Positions 12,170-22,371 of a DNA stretch of 64,000 bases are shown one piece after another. Under the pieces are notes generated by a model. It ran no database searches, was not told the origin of the DNA, and was given only the letters and a program-made list of their open reading frames with translations. The stretch is taken from positions 1 to 64,000 of the forward strand of contig JAQNDB010000528.1 of assembly GCA_029204045.2 (NCBI GenBank), in the 5' to 3' direction. The translations under genes and the position numbers were made by a program. How positions within the stretch are numbered: the first letter of the stretch is position 1; the number at the start of each line of letters is the position of its first letter. The DNA comes from Tillandsia leiboldiana (taxonomy: Eukaryota; Streptophyta; Magnoliopsida; Poales; Bromeliaceae).

Positions 12170-12189
12170 AAGTTTCGTCCCCGAAACTT
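12170..12189 (-). other. G1 hairpin with GGGA loop at the pol stop
   Basis: In transcribed sense: arm AAGTTTCG, loop GGGA (a GNRA-type tetraloop), arm CGAAACTT. The first two bases of the hairpin are the last two of the pol stop codon TAA. Equivalent hairpins are at 58600-58615 (G5), 62577-62598 (G6) and 47592-47611 (TG, which has no pol). Confidence 0.7.
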
Positions 12190-14926
12190 AAGTACATACC
12201 TCACCGAACAACCCGGGAAAGCATTCCCTCATCCTCGATTCCAGTTCCCATGTCGCTTCGCGTTCTTCGTGGTTGCTCCACTGGACCTTTACGTAGGGAA
12301 TAGTTCGATTACGCAACCTCTTGTCCTCTCTTGCCAAAATCCGCACCGGCGTCTCCTCGATGCTCAAATCCTCACGCAACTCGATGGTGGAAGCATCCAA
12401 GGCATGAGAGGGGTCAGCGAGGTATTTCCGGAGCATTGAGACGTGGAACACGCTGTGGACTCGTTCGAGGTTCGGTGGCAAGGCTAACCGGTACGCCACT
12501 GGACCCACGCGTTCAAGGATCTCGAATGGTCCCACGTACCTCGGACTTAACTTTCCTTTGGGGCCGAAACGTCGGTTCCCTTTGGATGGTGAAACTCGGA
12601 GCAATACATGCTCATCTACCATGAACTCTAAGTCTCGTCGTCTCTTGTCCGCGTAACTTTTCTGTCTGTTCTGGGCGGTCAGTAGTCTTTGTCTGATCAA
12701 TCGCACCTTCGCCTCGGTCTCCTTCACAAAGTCTGGGCCCAAAAACTTACGCTCACCCAAGTCATCCCAGCATATTGGAGACCGACAGCGGCGCCCATAC
12801 AGAGCCTCGTATGGTGCCATCTGGATACTGGCTTGATAGCTGTTGTTGTAGGCGAACTCCACGAGGGGTAGGTATCGCGACCACCCTTCGCCCAAGTCCA
12901 AAACGCACGCTCGAAGCATGTCTTCCACAATCTGAATCACCCGCTCTGATTGCCCGTCGGTCTGTGGGTGAAACGCCATACTAAAATGCAACTTGGTTCC
13001 CATCGCTTGTTGCAGGCTCCGCCAAAAATTTGACACGAATCGCGTGTCTCTGTCCGACGTAATAGATGTCGGTACCCCATGCAACCTTACTATCTCATTG
13101 ATGTACGTTTGTGCCAGTCGTTCCCGAGTCCACGTTGTGTGTATGGCCAGAAAGTGGGCCGATTTCGTCAAACGGTCCAGAATGACCCATATCGCATCGT
13201 GTCCTTGTGGCGATCTCGAGAAACCGGTCACAAAATCCATGGTAATCCTTTCCCACTTCCATTCGGGCACCGGTAGTGGTTGCAACTTTCCCGCCGGTTG
13301 CTGATGCTCGGCCTTCACTCGTTGGCATACCAGGCAGTGTGTCACAAATCGAGTCACATCTTCCTTCATCTTGGGCCACCAGAAGGTCTGTTTAACGTCC
13401 TTGTACATCTTCGTTCCCCCGGGGTGCGCCACATAAGGAGCGGTATGCGCCTCCCTCAGAATTTCCTCTTTGAGCTCCAGTAGATCCGGCACATAGATTC
13501 GTCCTTGAAACCGTATCATGCCATCGGAGCTTACTGCGAAATCGCCCTCCTGGTCAGCGGTTATCCTGCCTCGCACCAGCTGAAGTTGGCCATCGGTCGA
13601 TTGCCCCTCAAGAATCCTGTCCAGCAGGATGGGCTTGACCACTAGAGTCAGAAGTTGTGCGATCGTACCCGCCGGTACCACTTCCAGTCTTAACCGCGAA
13701 AATTCCGCAATCAGACGTTCTTGCTGGGTGATAGCATCTACACCTGCTTCCTCAGCCTGCCCCTTGCGACTCAAGGCGTCGGCTAACACATTCGCTTTTT
13801 CCGGATGATAGTGGATCGTCATGTCGTAGTCTTTCAGTAGCTCGAGCCACCGCCTTTGTCGCAAGTTTAGCTCCTTTTGGGTGAAGAGGTACTTGAGACT
13901 CTTATGATCAGAGTACACGTTGCAGTGTGATCCATACAAGTAATGTCTCCATAGCTTGAGGACGAACAACACCGCTGCGAGCTCCAAATCATGCACGGGG
14001 TAATTCCGCTCATAATCCTTGAGTTGCCTTGACGCATAGGCTATAACCCTTCCCCGTTGCATAAGCACTCCTCCCAATCCGTTCCGCGACGCATCGCAAA
14101 ATACTTCATAATCCTCCCCCGGTTCTGGTAAGGCGAGAATCGGGGCCCGCGTCAATCTATCCTTGAGCTCCTCGAAACTCCTCTGGCACTGATCCGTCCA
14201 GATAAACTTCTCCCCCTTTCGAGTTAAACGATTCAAGGGGGTGGCTATCTTAGAGAAGCCCTCCACGAAGGGCCGGTAATACCCAGCTAATCCCAGGAAG
14301 CTTCGAACCTCCGTCACCATTGTCGGTCGGGGCCAGTCCGTCACCGAGTCTATCTTCCTTGGGTCCACCGCGACTCCGGACGCCGAGACTACGTGCCCCA
14401 AGAAATCCACCTTACGGAGCCAAAACTTACACTTTTTGAGTTTGGCATAGAGTTTCTGTTCCCGTAAGGTCTGGAGGACTGTGCGCAGATGTTCTTCATG
14501 TTCCTCATCTGTACGGGAATAGATGAGGATATCGTCGATGAAGACCACCACGAATAAATCCAGGAAGGGTTTGAACACCCTATTCATCATGTCCATGAAT
14601 ACTGCCGGGGCGTTAGTGAGCCCGAAAGGCATCACTGTAAATTCGTAGTGGCCATAGCGAGTCCGGAAGGCCGTCTTGGGGACGTCCTCCCCTTTAACCC
14701 TGAGCTGGTGATAGCCTGACTGCAGATCAATCTTCGAAAACACCGTTGCCCCTTGCAGTTGGTCGAATAGGTCGTCGATCCTTGGCAGGGGGTACTTGTT
14801 CTTAATGGTGGCCTTGTTTATTTCCCGGTAATCTATGCACAACCGGAGGCTTCCGTCCTTCTTCCTCAAGAACAGGACGGGCGCGCCCCATGGTGACGCC
14901 CTTGGTCTGATAAAACCTTTGTCCAA
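12188..14926 (-). CDS. pol: G1 pol: RT, RNase H, integrase, chromodomain
   Basis: Open frame of 912 codons. RT runs from the start, with the catalytic FIDDIL at about residue 130. RNase H has FCDASRNGLGG near 276 and YSDHKSL further on. The integrase zinc motif HTAPYVAHPGG is near 495, followed by CLVCQ. The integrase catalytic residues are D in MDFVTG (about 563), D in SDRDTRF (about 625) and E in GQSERVIQ (about 658). A chromodomain fills about 862-905 (YVKVQWSNHEEREATWE). The true frame extends upstream to about 15119 through one TAG at about 14940, where related elements have Gln, so the ATG at 14926 is not the natural start. Apart from that stop the frame is intact. The product would copy RNA to DNA and integrate it; no protease is encoded in this element. 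Confidence 0.93.
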   Translation of the reverse strand: MDKGFIRPRASPWGAPVLFLRKKDGSLRLCIDYREINKATIKNKYPLPRIDDLFDQLQGATVFSKIDLQSGYHQLRVKGEDVPKTAFRTRYGHYEFTVMPFGLTNAPAVFMDMMNRVFKPFLDLFVVVFIDDILIYSRTDEEHEEHLRTVLQTLREQKLYAKLKKCKFWLRKVDFLGHVVSASGVAVDPRKIDSVTDWPRPTMVTEVRSFLGLAGYYRPFVEGFSKIATPLNRLTRKGEKFIWTDQCQRSFEELKDRLTRAPILALPEPGEDYEVFCDASRNGLGGVLMQRGRVIAYASRQLKDYERNYPVHDLELAAVLFVLKLWRHYLYGSHCNVYSDHKSLKYLFTQKELNLRQRRWLELLKDYDMTIHYHPEKANVLADALSRKGQAEEAGVDAITQQERLIAEFSRLRLEVVPAGTIAQLLTLVVKPILLDRILEGQSTDGQLQLVRGRITADQEGDFAVSSDGMIRFQGRIYVPDLLELKEEILREAHTAPYVAHPGGTKMYKDVKQTFWWPKMKEDVTRFVTHCLVCQRVKAEHQQPAGKLQPLPVPEWKWERITMDFVTGFSRSPQGHDAIWVILDRLTKSAHFLAIHTTWTRERLAQTYINEIVRLHGVPTSITSDRDTRFVSNFWRSLQQAMGTKLHFSMAFHPQTDGQSERVIQIVEDMLRACVLDLGEGWSRYLPLVEFAYNNSYQASIQMAPYEALYGRRCRSPICWDDLGERKFLGPDFVKETEAKVRLIRQRLLTAQNRQKSYADKRRRDLEFMVDEHVLLRVSPSKGNRRFGPKGKLSPRYVGPFEILERVGPVAYRLALPPNLERVHSVFHVSMLRKYLADPSHALDASTIELREDLSIEETPVRILAREDKRLRNRTIPYVKVQWSNHEEREATWELESRMRECFPGLFGEVCT

Positions 14927-15442
14927 AAGGTCCTCCAGCTATGCCTTGAGTTCTTTCAACTCAGCGAAGGCCATCCTGTACGGTGCCTTGGTGATGGGCT
15001 TGGTGCCCGGGAGTAGTTCAATAGGGAAGTCAACTTCTCGTTCGGGCGGCATCCCAGGGAGTTCCGCCGGAAATACATCCGGGAAACCCCTTACGACTGG
15101 GATGTCATGCCTAACCTAGATTATGGACCCATGCGACCAAACGATCTCTTGGGTCCTTAATCGCTGGGTAGAGGGGTGGGGCCCATCTATTCCTCACGTG
15201 ACCACTAACAAGTCTCACTAAGTACACTAGGGTCTCCTATACTCTGAAACCCGCCCGCGCGCATATGCCGGGGAGGTTTCGCCTAGTACTTAAGGATTCC
15301 TTCCCCAATCCGCACTAGGCGTGTCCGGGAATAGGGAAGGGAAAAGACAGGGGGAGAGAGAGAGTGTCGGACGAGGGTAATAAGCTTAGGTGTAACCGGT
15401 GCTCCTAAACAGAAGGAAAAAGAAAACATCCGTTACCTGTTA
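14927..15442 (-). other. G1 RT N-terminal remnant and protease-less spacer
   Basis: Reading the minus strand, 15119 to 14927 encodes the RT lead-in (VVRGFPDVFPAELPG, LLPGTKPITKAPYRM), interrupted by one TAG. From 15442 to 15120 I find no open frame and no aspartic-protease DTG/DSG motif, although plant gypsy elements carry protease here. The spacer starts just after the gag stop with CAG/GTAACG and holds a short T-rich run ending TTTAG; at about 32 nt this is too short for a plant intron. Confidence 0.7.
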
Positions 15443-16158
15443 TCACTGGTTCTGAGACATCGCGTCTCCCATTGTGGCAAATCGGGGAGTACGCCCACAA
15501 CCCTCCAGCCAGCGTCGTACAGCGTGTTGAGGTAGGGGCTTGGTGTCTGGAGAGTCTGCGGAGTGCTGGTCGCCGGGTAAGTCCTTTGGTTGAGCGGGGG
15601 CTGCGGCACTCTCTGGTTCTCCCGGCTGCGGTGTGGCGGGGGTAGGGGTTATCCCCTGAGGGCAGGAGGCACGGGTGTGGTCCGGCGCACCACAAAGATC
15701 ACAGTAATAGTACCTCCAAAGGCATCTCGTCGCTAGGTGTGCACTCCCGCAGATAACGCAGGGTTCCTGTTGCGATTCCGAGCTTCCCGATGGCGCTCGC
15801 TCGTCCTTCAGCGCTTCCTTCGGGCGTTGATTTGCCTGGCTCTCTGGATTGGGGCCCCCTCGAGGGGTGGGGGTAGCGGTTTTCTTTGTTTCGTCCGGTC
15901 GTGGCGCCGGGGGTCTAGTGACAGCCGGCTTCCGGGGGCACGAGAAGGGTGAGTGACCCGGCTTGCCGCACTTGAAGCAGTGGTCGTCCCTCCAGAGGCA
16001 GCCCATAAGTTGGTGTGCACCGTCGCATATGACGCACGGTTTCCGTTGTGGTTCGGGTCCCCTCTTTGTTGTTTGCCCCGCATTCCATTCTGTCCTTGGG
16101 CGTTTGGGCGCCCGTTTGTCCTGGGAGGGGCCCCCCGTCGGACCGGGGTGGTGAAATC
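15443..16158 (-). pseudogene. gag: G1 gag, 3' part: doubled zinc-knuckle module
   Basis: Frame continues across the C2 insertion from 27636 and stops at 15443. It carries two copies of a compound zinc module. The first is CVICDGAHQLMGC followed by CFKCGKPGHSPFSC; the second is CVICGSAHLATRC followed by CDLCGAPDHTRASC. Each pairs CX2CX3HX4C with CX2CX4HX4C. Proline-, glutamate- and lysine-rich linkers separate them. The joined gag would be 330 codons. No capsid (retrotransposon gag) domain such as the one in G4 is present. The architecture matches the TG Gag at 45506-46465 closely. Confidence 0.85.
16154..16158 (+). repeat. Target-site duplication AAATC of C2, left copy
   Basis: AAATC precedes the C2 LTR (TGTTGGG) here and follows the other LTR at 27636-27640. 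Removing C2 and one copy restores a continuous G1 gag frame, which confirms the junction. Confidence 0.95.
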
Positions 16159-17434
16159 TGTTGGGTTATATGTAATGTAGATCTAAATAGGGGAAAAAAC
16201 ACCTAGAGGGGGGTGAATAGGTGTAAACGTATAAACACTCAAAAATCGTTGCGATAAAAACCAATGCGGAAATAAAAATAACACGCAAGATTTTTACGTG
16301 GAAAACTCCATCACCGGAGTAAAAAACCACGGGACCGATAACACGGCATAAATCCACTAGAATTAAAACACGTACAAGGTGATTTACCGTACACACTTAC
16401 GACTCAACCTTTTCCATACGCTCCTAGAGGATCTTCTCCGCTCGCTCCGCGACGCTTCTCGAATCCACGATCTGCGCCCAACGCCGAATACACGGCGTCC
16501 AACGTCGAATCCACGACGTCCGACCGAATCCTCGGTCTGCATCCAATAGCACCCTTCGAATCCACGAACGTGCCTCGCTCCGAATCCACGAGAGCGGTTG
16601 AACCTTGAATCCACAAGGACACGCGAATCCACGCGCCGATTTTGGGGAAATCGTTGTTTTTTGGGTGGTGATGATCCGCCGAATACTTAGATCAAAGATA
16701 GATCGGAAATACCATATAAGTATTCGTTAGTTTGATTCAACTCAAGATGTGAGTATGAAAACCTAGAATCAAACTAATCAATATAGATGAAGAAACATAG
16801 AGTATTCTCTAATGATTTCCTTTCTTCTCTATATGTGGATCTTAGGCCGTATAAAATGATATTTGAATATGACGGCTATCTCGATTAACCCTAGAAAAAG
16901 AGTCATAGGGTCTATTTATAGGTTAGAAACATTTGGAAGGAGATAAGAATAAAAAACCTAACATTTCTGGAATTTTGACGGACGGCGATTCGGATCGGAT
17001 TTGGGCGATCCGGATTGCAGTAGCAATAAAGACGGTTTCCAGAAAACAAACGTTCGGGATCCGGATCGCAATGCCTGATCCAGATCGTTCATACATTTCA
17101 GAAAACTCAACGTTCGGGATTCGGATCGTGAGATGCTGCGATCCGGATTGAAGTGATGTATGAAACAACAACCTTCGGGATTCGGATCGCTGGCTCTGAT
17201 CCGGATCCTGAACATGTCCGAACACCAGTTTTTGATTTTTATGCAGTTAAAAACTCTTCCAGGTGTTTCTACACTACAAGAAGTATTCGGATCACCAATA
17301 ATCTTTAGTTAAACATACCTGATCCTTTTGAATTCTTTTTTCTTGATATTGAGTTAAATGATCCAACTTGTTTCACCTTCAATCTTCAAGACTTGAACCT
17401 TTCACGAAACTACGCCAACTCAAATTCCGTAACA
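16159..17434 (-). repeat. C2 3' LTR (1276 bp)
   Basis: Ends TGTTGGG and CCGTAACA in + reading. In transcribed sense: ATCCGGAT palindrome cluster in U3 (about 16985-17210), TATA box CCTATAAATAG (about 16914-16924), then repeated TCGTGGATTCG-type units (about 16455-16640). Several palindromes are decayed by C-to-T changes (GATTCGG) compared with the 5' LTR. Confidence 0.95.
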
Positions 17435-18164
17435 ATCTCCCCCTTTGGCGGTTTCGTGACAAAACACAGATCCACTAAAGAAAATTTAAAAAGATATTTT
17501 TGTTGCTATCACCATACAACAAAAATTTACAATGGAGATCCGAAAATTTAAAAACATGAGATAAACTCCTAAAACAGACTCTAGACTTAGACATCTGTAC
17601 TCTCTGCACAAAGAAATCATTCTTGACAAAAAGAGATCGTTAGATACCTCAAGAATATTTAGCATTCAAAACCTAACAGAGATAGAGTTTATGCTCACCA
17701 TGACATTGAGTAATTCAGATATGTAATAAGATCACAATTAAACATTGACATATCTTCTAAGCAATAAAATTCCAAATGTCGTGACTTTGCTTTGTTAGTA
17801 ATCAAACAACTTGTTAGTAATAATACATGTCCAAATAGTTAGTCGAATAGTTAGTAGGAACATGCAACAAATCACAAGATAAAAACCAAAGTTGTGATAC
17901 TTACCTTTCACCAAAGTCAAAGTTGAAATGATACTTACCTTGATGTTCACACATTCACATCAATCATTGTTCAAGTTCTCTCTAAACTCTCTCCCCCTTT
18001 TTGTCACAAAGAAAGCCAAAATTATCAAAAATTTGAGGAGAGTTAAAAATTTCAAAAATTGTTCCGAACTGTGAGAACTAGACTAAGAGTAAGTCCTAAA
18101 AACTGAAAAACCTGCACAAGAAAAGATTAAAAATCTGCACAAGAAAAAGAATAAAAGGAAGGAA
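17435..18164 (-). other. C2 3' untranslated region
   Basis: Non-coding between the third-ORF stop and the 3' LTR. In transcribed sense the LTR-adjacent tract is AAAGGGGGAGAT (17446-17435) and an upstream tract AAAAAGGGGGAGAG lies at about 18001-17988. Nothing else recognised. Confidence 0.8.
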
Positions 18165-19628
18165 TCAGTCATCAGATTCGGAGTCTTCAGAGCTCGTGCA
18201 GCCCATCTTAGAGAACATCTTTTTCACCAGCTTGTTCATTGAATTGACCTTCTTAGTTATGGTAATATGAGCTGCCGTGATGAGCTCCAGCTCATTGGAA
18301 ATTCTCGTCTGTGCCTTCGAAATCTGTTCCTGCTCAAAAGATAATCGTTGTTGTTCTTTGTAGATGGATGAGACTGATGCTCCATCTGCTGGTGTGGGTG
18401 CTGGTTGTGATGGTGATGCAGAAGTACCGGTAGTAGGTTTCGTTCCGCATGGAGGAACTGGAGTGACATGAGGCAATTTGTGAAGGGACTTGACAATGGT
18501 GGATTCATCGATCATGCCCAAGCAGTGATGATAAGTTGTTGAACTAATATCAACTTGAAATCTCTTTAAGATCCTCATTATAATCAATGGAAATGGGATC
18601 CTTTCAGTGGGATGAGGATGCTCAACATATCTCGTCATCCTATTCCAAATAATGTATGGAATGTTGATATTTAATCCCATTGCCTCTGACGGATGTCCTA
18701 AGAGATACAAAAACAACATTCGATCCCATCTCAGGACTTTCGTCTGCATATTTGGAAGGATATTGTAACAAGTAATAAAGTTTAGAAACCGGTACTCAAG
18801 ACGAAGTTCTTTGGATTTGATAGACTTCTCCGTTGATTGAGTTCCCTCCAAACATATTCCCTTTATGACCTTTTGCCACATCGTGTTTGTCAAAACCTTT
18901 CCCTTCAGGTAATTAACTCCTGTCCTGCTGGCCTGCATTCCCAATACCTCGGCAATCAACTGTGGAGTGATTTTAAACCTTGTGCCTTGGATATTCGTGT
19001 AAAACTCCATCGAACCATTTTCATGTTCTCGAAGGTTCCGTGCATTTGTATAGAAAGTCCTCACATGATGCAGACAGTATCCAAGCATTTCTGGGAAACG
19101 ACATATTTGAATAAGCTTTGCTTGTTCAATCAGAACACCAAACTCGGGAGAGTGATCTCGTAAAGCCTCAATATTAACATGCCTTTCGCCAATGCACTCA
19201 CGATTCTCAAATGCCCTTAGGCGATCTGCATTAACGAACACTTGTTCCTCACGAGGAGGAGAGTCAGGAACTATTGGCGTGTCAATATCAGCGTCTCGTC
19301 GTAGTCCAAAACGTCTAGTCACTCGTTTTCTTTTCACAGAGATGGTTGGTGTAGCCATAGGCGCTTTTCCTGTGTCCATGGGTCCCTTTCCTTTTGATCC
19401 ATCGGAAGCTTTTCCTTTTGAAACTTCAGACACCTTTTGTTCAGGCAATGAGTCATCATCATCTGTTAATTCAGTCCAGTCTATCTCTTGACAATCTGCT
19501 TCCACTTCTGTGTCGCTGATCATATGAAACTCACCTTTTTGTTGTGTTATCTTAGCTCTCTTTAATTTGTTTGTGGCCCGAGTGTGCACCATAGTGACCA
19601 ACAAAAGAATGATCCATGAGAATCCCAT
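18165..19628 (-). CDS. C2 third ORF (env-like / plant transposon-protein type)
   Basis: Complete 487-codon frame. I chose the ATG at 19628 because it is the first ATG after the conserved acceptor at 19659; the frame also runs upstream into the predicted intron. Residues 1-15 are mildly hydrophobic (GFSWIILLLVT), then MVHTRATNK, a basic/acidic linker, and PIVPDSPPREEQVF. The central domain (VRTFYTNAR, GTRFKITPQLIAEVLG, LRWDRMLFLYLLG) resembles the putative plant transposon protein domain. A C-terminal coiled-coil-like region (YKEQQRLSFEQEQISK, NSMNKLVKKMF) and an acidic tail follow. Position is that of Sirevirus env-like ORFs, but I see no convincing transmembrane segment near the C-terminus, so an envelope role is unsupported. 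Function unknown. Confidence 0.8.
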   Translation of the reverse strand: MGFSWIILLLVTMVHTRATNKLKRAKITQQKGEFHMISDTEVEADCQEIDWTELTDDDDSLPEQKVSEVSKGKASDGSKGKGPMDTGKAPMATPTISVKRKRVTRRFGLRRDADIDTPIVPDSPPREEQVFVNADRLRAFENRECIGERHVNIEALRDHSPEFGVLIEQAKLIQICRFPEMLGYCLHHVRTFYTNARNLREHENGSMEFYTNIQGTRFKITPQLIAEVLGMQASRTGVNYLKGKVLTNTMWQKVIKGICLEGTQSTEKSIKSKELRLEYRFLNFITCYNILPNMQTKVLRWDRMLFLYLLGHPSEAMGLNINIPYIIWNRMTRYVEHPHPTERIPFPLIIMRILKRFQVDISSTTYHHCLGMIDESTIVKSLHKLPHVTPVPPCGTKPTTGTSASPSQPAPTPADGASVSSIYKEQQRLSFEQEQISKAQTRISNELELITAAHITITKKVNSMNKLVKKMFSKMGCTSSEDSESDD

Positions 19629-20290
19629 TGATCCAAGTGCCTTAAGAAGATTGAAATCCTGTGAAGACCAACTCAAGAACACATGAAAAATTGTTAATTT
19701 TCAAAGATTTGAAAAGATTGTACCCAAACAATCATAATCATGTAGAGAGACTAAGAATCAAATTAGTTTTGCAAAAGGACTTTTAAAAATAGATCAATTG
19801 CATGATTTTCGAAAATCCTTATTATATGCCCTAAAACCGAAATTTTAGAAATCGAAGCCTAAAAATCCGTTAATCAGGAGAATACCTAGCATATAATCAA
19901 AACTAATCTACCCAGAGTTCTTATTTCAAAAGAAATTTGATCAAAAACCATCCACAAACGAAATCGATCCAAGAAATTCATCACGTTTGAGGAGGAAAAA
20001 GAAAAACGGTGAAAAACCGAGATTTTGATCAATAAAACTTACTTGTAATCGAAGAACTTGAGTTTGGAAAGCTCCAAGGTGCAATATTTCTAGAGTGAGA
20101 GGCTCTAGAGACTTGAGAACAAAAGATTAAGGTAAAAGAAATCAAAACCCTTTTGTTCTTATTAAAACCCTAGCCGTGATCCGGATCGGATCGAGATTTC
20201 GATCCGGATCGGCCAGCCGCAGGAAGAAGCCTGCGTTCGGGATCCGGATCACCTTGCCCGATCCGGATCGGCTCCAACTTTTTCTTCAGA
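19629..20290 (-). promoter_or_regulatory. C2 putative internal promoter and 384-nt leader intron
   Basis: In transcribed sense: ATCCGGAT palindromes (about 20272-20175), AGGGTTTTAATAAGAAC in place of the C1 TATA-like box (weaker match), an ATG-free leader, donor CAA/GTAAGT with GT at 20042-20041, acceptor CTTCACAG ending at 19659, first ATG at 19628. The intron is 384 nt, the same as in C1, despite many base differences between the copies. Confidence 0.5.
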
Positions 20291-21236
20291 AAAATTTCAG
20301 AGAAATTCGAGAAAAACCAGAAAAAGTATGTAAGCACAATTGTGTATCAACTTTAAACAAAAATCATCGTTTCATACAACAAGAATTATATTATGCCAAA
20401 TCTATCAATAATATCAAAAAATGAAACGAGAATTTACAAGAATTAAATCCCTTAAAGTTGAACACCTTCAATTACATCTAACTTGATCTTATGAGTAATG
20501 CCTTTATCAAATCATCAATTCAGTAAAGAAAATGAAATACAAAGATCAATAGATGTTTGAAATCCCAAATATAGTAGATAATGTATCTAGACAATCTGTT
20601 GAAGAGAGTGGCTCTTTGAGCATCTTTCTTTAAAAACCCACCTTATACCAACCTTGAAATTTGACGGAGTCAAGTATTTCAACCTGCATTTTACTTAATC
20701 AAAAATTGAACAACCATGCTTGGTATACATGTGGTAGCTGCACACAATACTCGGACGACCGAGGTGGTAGCTCTTTCCTCCATGTGGTGGTAGTTTTCAC
20801 ACTCCTCATTGGGATGTAACTCTTTCCACATCTTTTGAGCATTTTACATTTCTTTGACTCCCCCTCAATTGGCTATCAATTATTTAAGATATAAAGTATT
20901 CAACCAAAAATTGATCTCGATTTCATACTCGACTAAGCAGTCAAATAAGATAATGACTATACCAAGAGATCATTGAGAGAGAAATTGACTTTGATCACTT
21001 AGAAGATGATTTAATTAATATAAATGATCATTGCAACAGTGAAATATTATGATGGCAAAAGCATAATAAATTTCTAAATGTGCGAAAAGATGCAATTAAA
21101 GTCAATTATGATCTATGCTCAATTAATGTCCTATGTACAGACATAGATAATGAACAAAACAAAACAAAAACAAAACCTATCCTAAGCAAAGGTTTCAAAA
21201 AGAAGTTTATTTCAAGGAAAGAATTCCAATTGCTTT
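20291..21236 (-). other. C2 non-coding gap between RNase H and leader
   Basis: No ORF of note. Contains the CTACCAC/GATGTGGAAAGAG block shared with C1 and C3 (about 20620-20840) and a purine tract read as AATTGAGGGGGAGTC on the minus strand (about 20873-20858). The natural pol stop would be at 21209-21207, twelve codons past the present stop. Confidence 0.6.
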
Positions 21237-22253
21237 TCACAAATGAATAAAACGTTTTTGATCCAAAGGTTTTGTTAAAATGTCAGCTAATTGATCCTCA
21301 GTTGAAATATATGAAAGTTGAAGAGTATTTGATTCAACTAGCTCTCTAAAAAAATGATATCTAAGTTCAATATGTTTTGTTCTAGAGTGCAACACAGGGT
21401 TTTTGGAAATGTTAATTGCACTTGTGTTGTCACAAAGAATTGTTACCGAAGATGCTGAAATCCGGAAGTCGCTCAATACGCTTTTCATCCAAATGAGTTG
21501 AGTTGAACAACTTCCAGCTGAAATGTATTCCGCTTCGGCAGTCGAGAGTGCTATGCAATTCTGCTTTTTACTGTGCCATGCAACAAGGCAATGGCCAAGA
21601 TAGAAGCATGCACCACTCGTGCTTTTCCGATCATCCACTGATCCTGCCCAATCGGCATCTGAGTATCCAACAATATCCAAACTTGTTCCCATAGGATACC
21701 AAATTCCAAAATTAATTGATCCTTTGACGTACCGGATGATCCTTTTCACCGCTTTCAGGTGAACCTCCTTTGGTGCTGATTGATATCTCGCGCAAATCCC
21801 AACACTAAAGGATATATCCGAGCGACTAGCCGTGAGGTAAAGTAGACTTCCAATCATACTTCGATACAGTTTCTCGTCTACATTCTCACTTTGTGATTCA
21901 CTTCCAAGTCCCTTGTGGCTAGTTCCCATTGGAGTTGGAAAATCCTTCGAATTTTCAAGATCAAACTTTTTAACCAACTCCATTGCATACTTGGATTGAC
22001 TCAAGTGAATACCTTCATCATTTTGTTTAATTTGCAATCCAAGGAAATAAGTCAATTCGCCCATCATGGACATCTCAAATTCGCTTTCCATGGTCTCCGC
22101 GAATTTAGAAGCATCATTATCCTTTGTTGCTCCAAAAACAATGTCATCGACATAGATTTGTGCAACAATGAAGTTATTTTGATAATGCTTCACAAAGAGT
22201 GTCCTGTCAGCTCCCCCTCGAGTATAGCCCTTCTCCAAAAGGTGCTTTGTCAA
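21237..22253 (-). CDS. pol: C2 pol, 3' part: RT catalytic region and RNase H
   Basis: Continues the polyprotein after a frameshift. RT contains IYVDDIVFGAT with the catalytic YVDD pair; RNase H shows YSDADWAGS, STAEAEYIS, LCDNTSAI and KHIELRYHF. Two lesions separate it from the upstream block: one extra T in a T-run near 22378-22383, and a TAA at about 22292 where C1 has Tyr in the ALYGLKQAPRAW motif. It ends at a TGA (C1 has Arg) twelve codons before the natural C-terminus. With so few lesions this copy was active until recently. Confidence 0.9.
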   Translation of the reverse strand: MTKHLLEKGYTRGGADRTLFVKHYQNNFIVAQIYVDDIVFGATKDNDASKFAETMESEFEMSMMGELTYFLGLQIKQNDEGIHLSQSKYAMELVKKFDLENSKDFPTPMGTSHKGLGSESQSENVDEKLYRSMIGSLLYLTASRSDISFSVGICARYQSAPKEVHLKAVKRIIRYVKGSINFGIWYPMGTSLDIVGYSDADWAGSVDDRKSTSGACFYLGHCLVAWHSKKQNCIALSTAEAEYISAGSCSTQLIWMKSVLSDFRISASSVTILCDNTSAINISKNPVLHSRTKHIELRYHFFRELVESNTLQLSYISTEDQLADILTKPLDQKRFIHL

Positions 22254-22371
22254 CCTTTCGTACCATGCTCGCGGTGCTTGTTTCAGACCTTAAAGAGCCT
22301 TTTTCAAACGAAAAACATGGTTAGGTTGTTTATGGTCTACAAAACCTTTCGGTTGAGCCACATAAACTTCC

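Noticed and set aside
15120..15442. A 320-nt intron joining G1 gag to RT
   Set aside because: GTAACG and GTTAG edges exist, but gag stops (TGA, TAA) before the donor, so splicing would not fuse the frames.
18165..19628. Third ORF as a true retroviral envelope
   Set aside because: Position fits env-like ORFs, but I see no C-terminal transmembrane anchor, cysteine pattern or convincing signal peptide; the central region looks like the plant transposon-protein domain instead.
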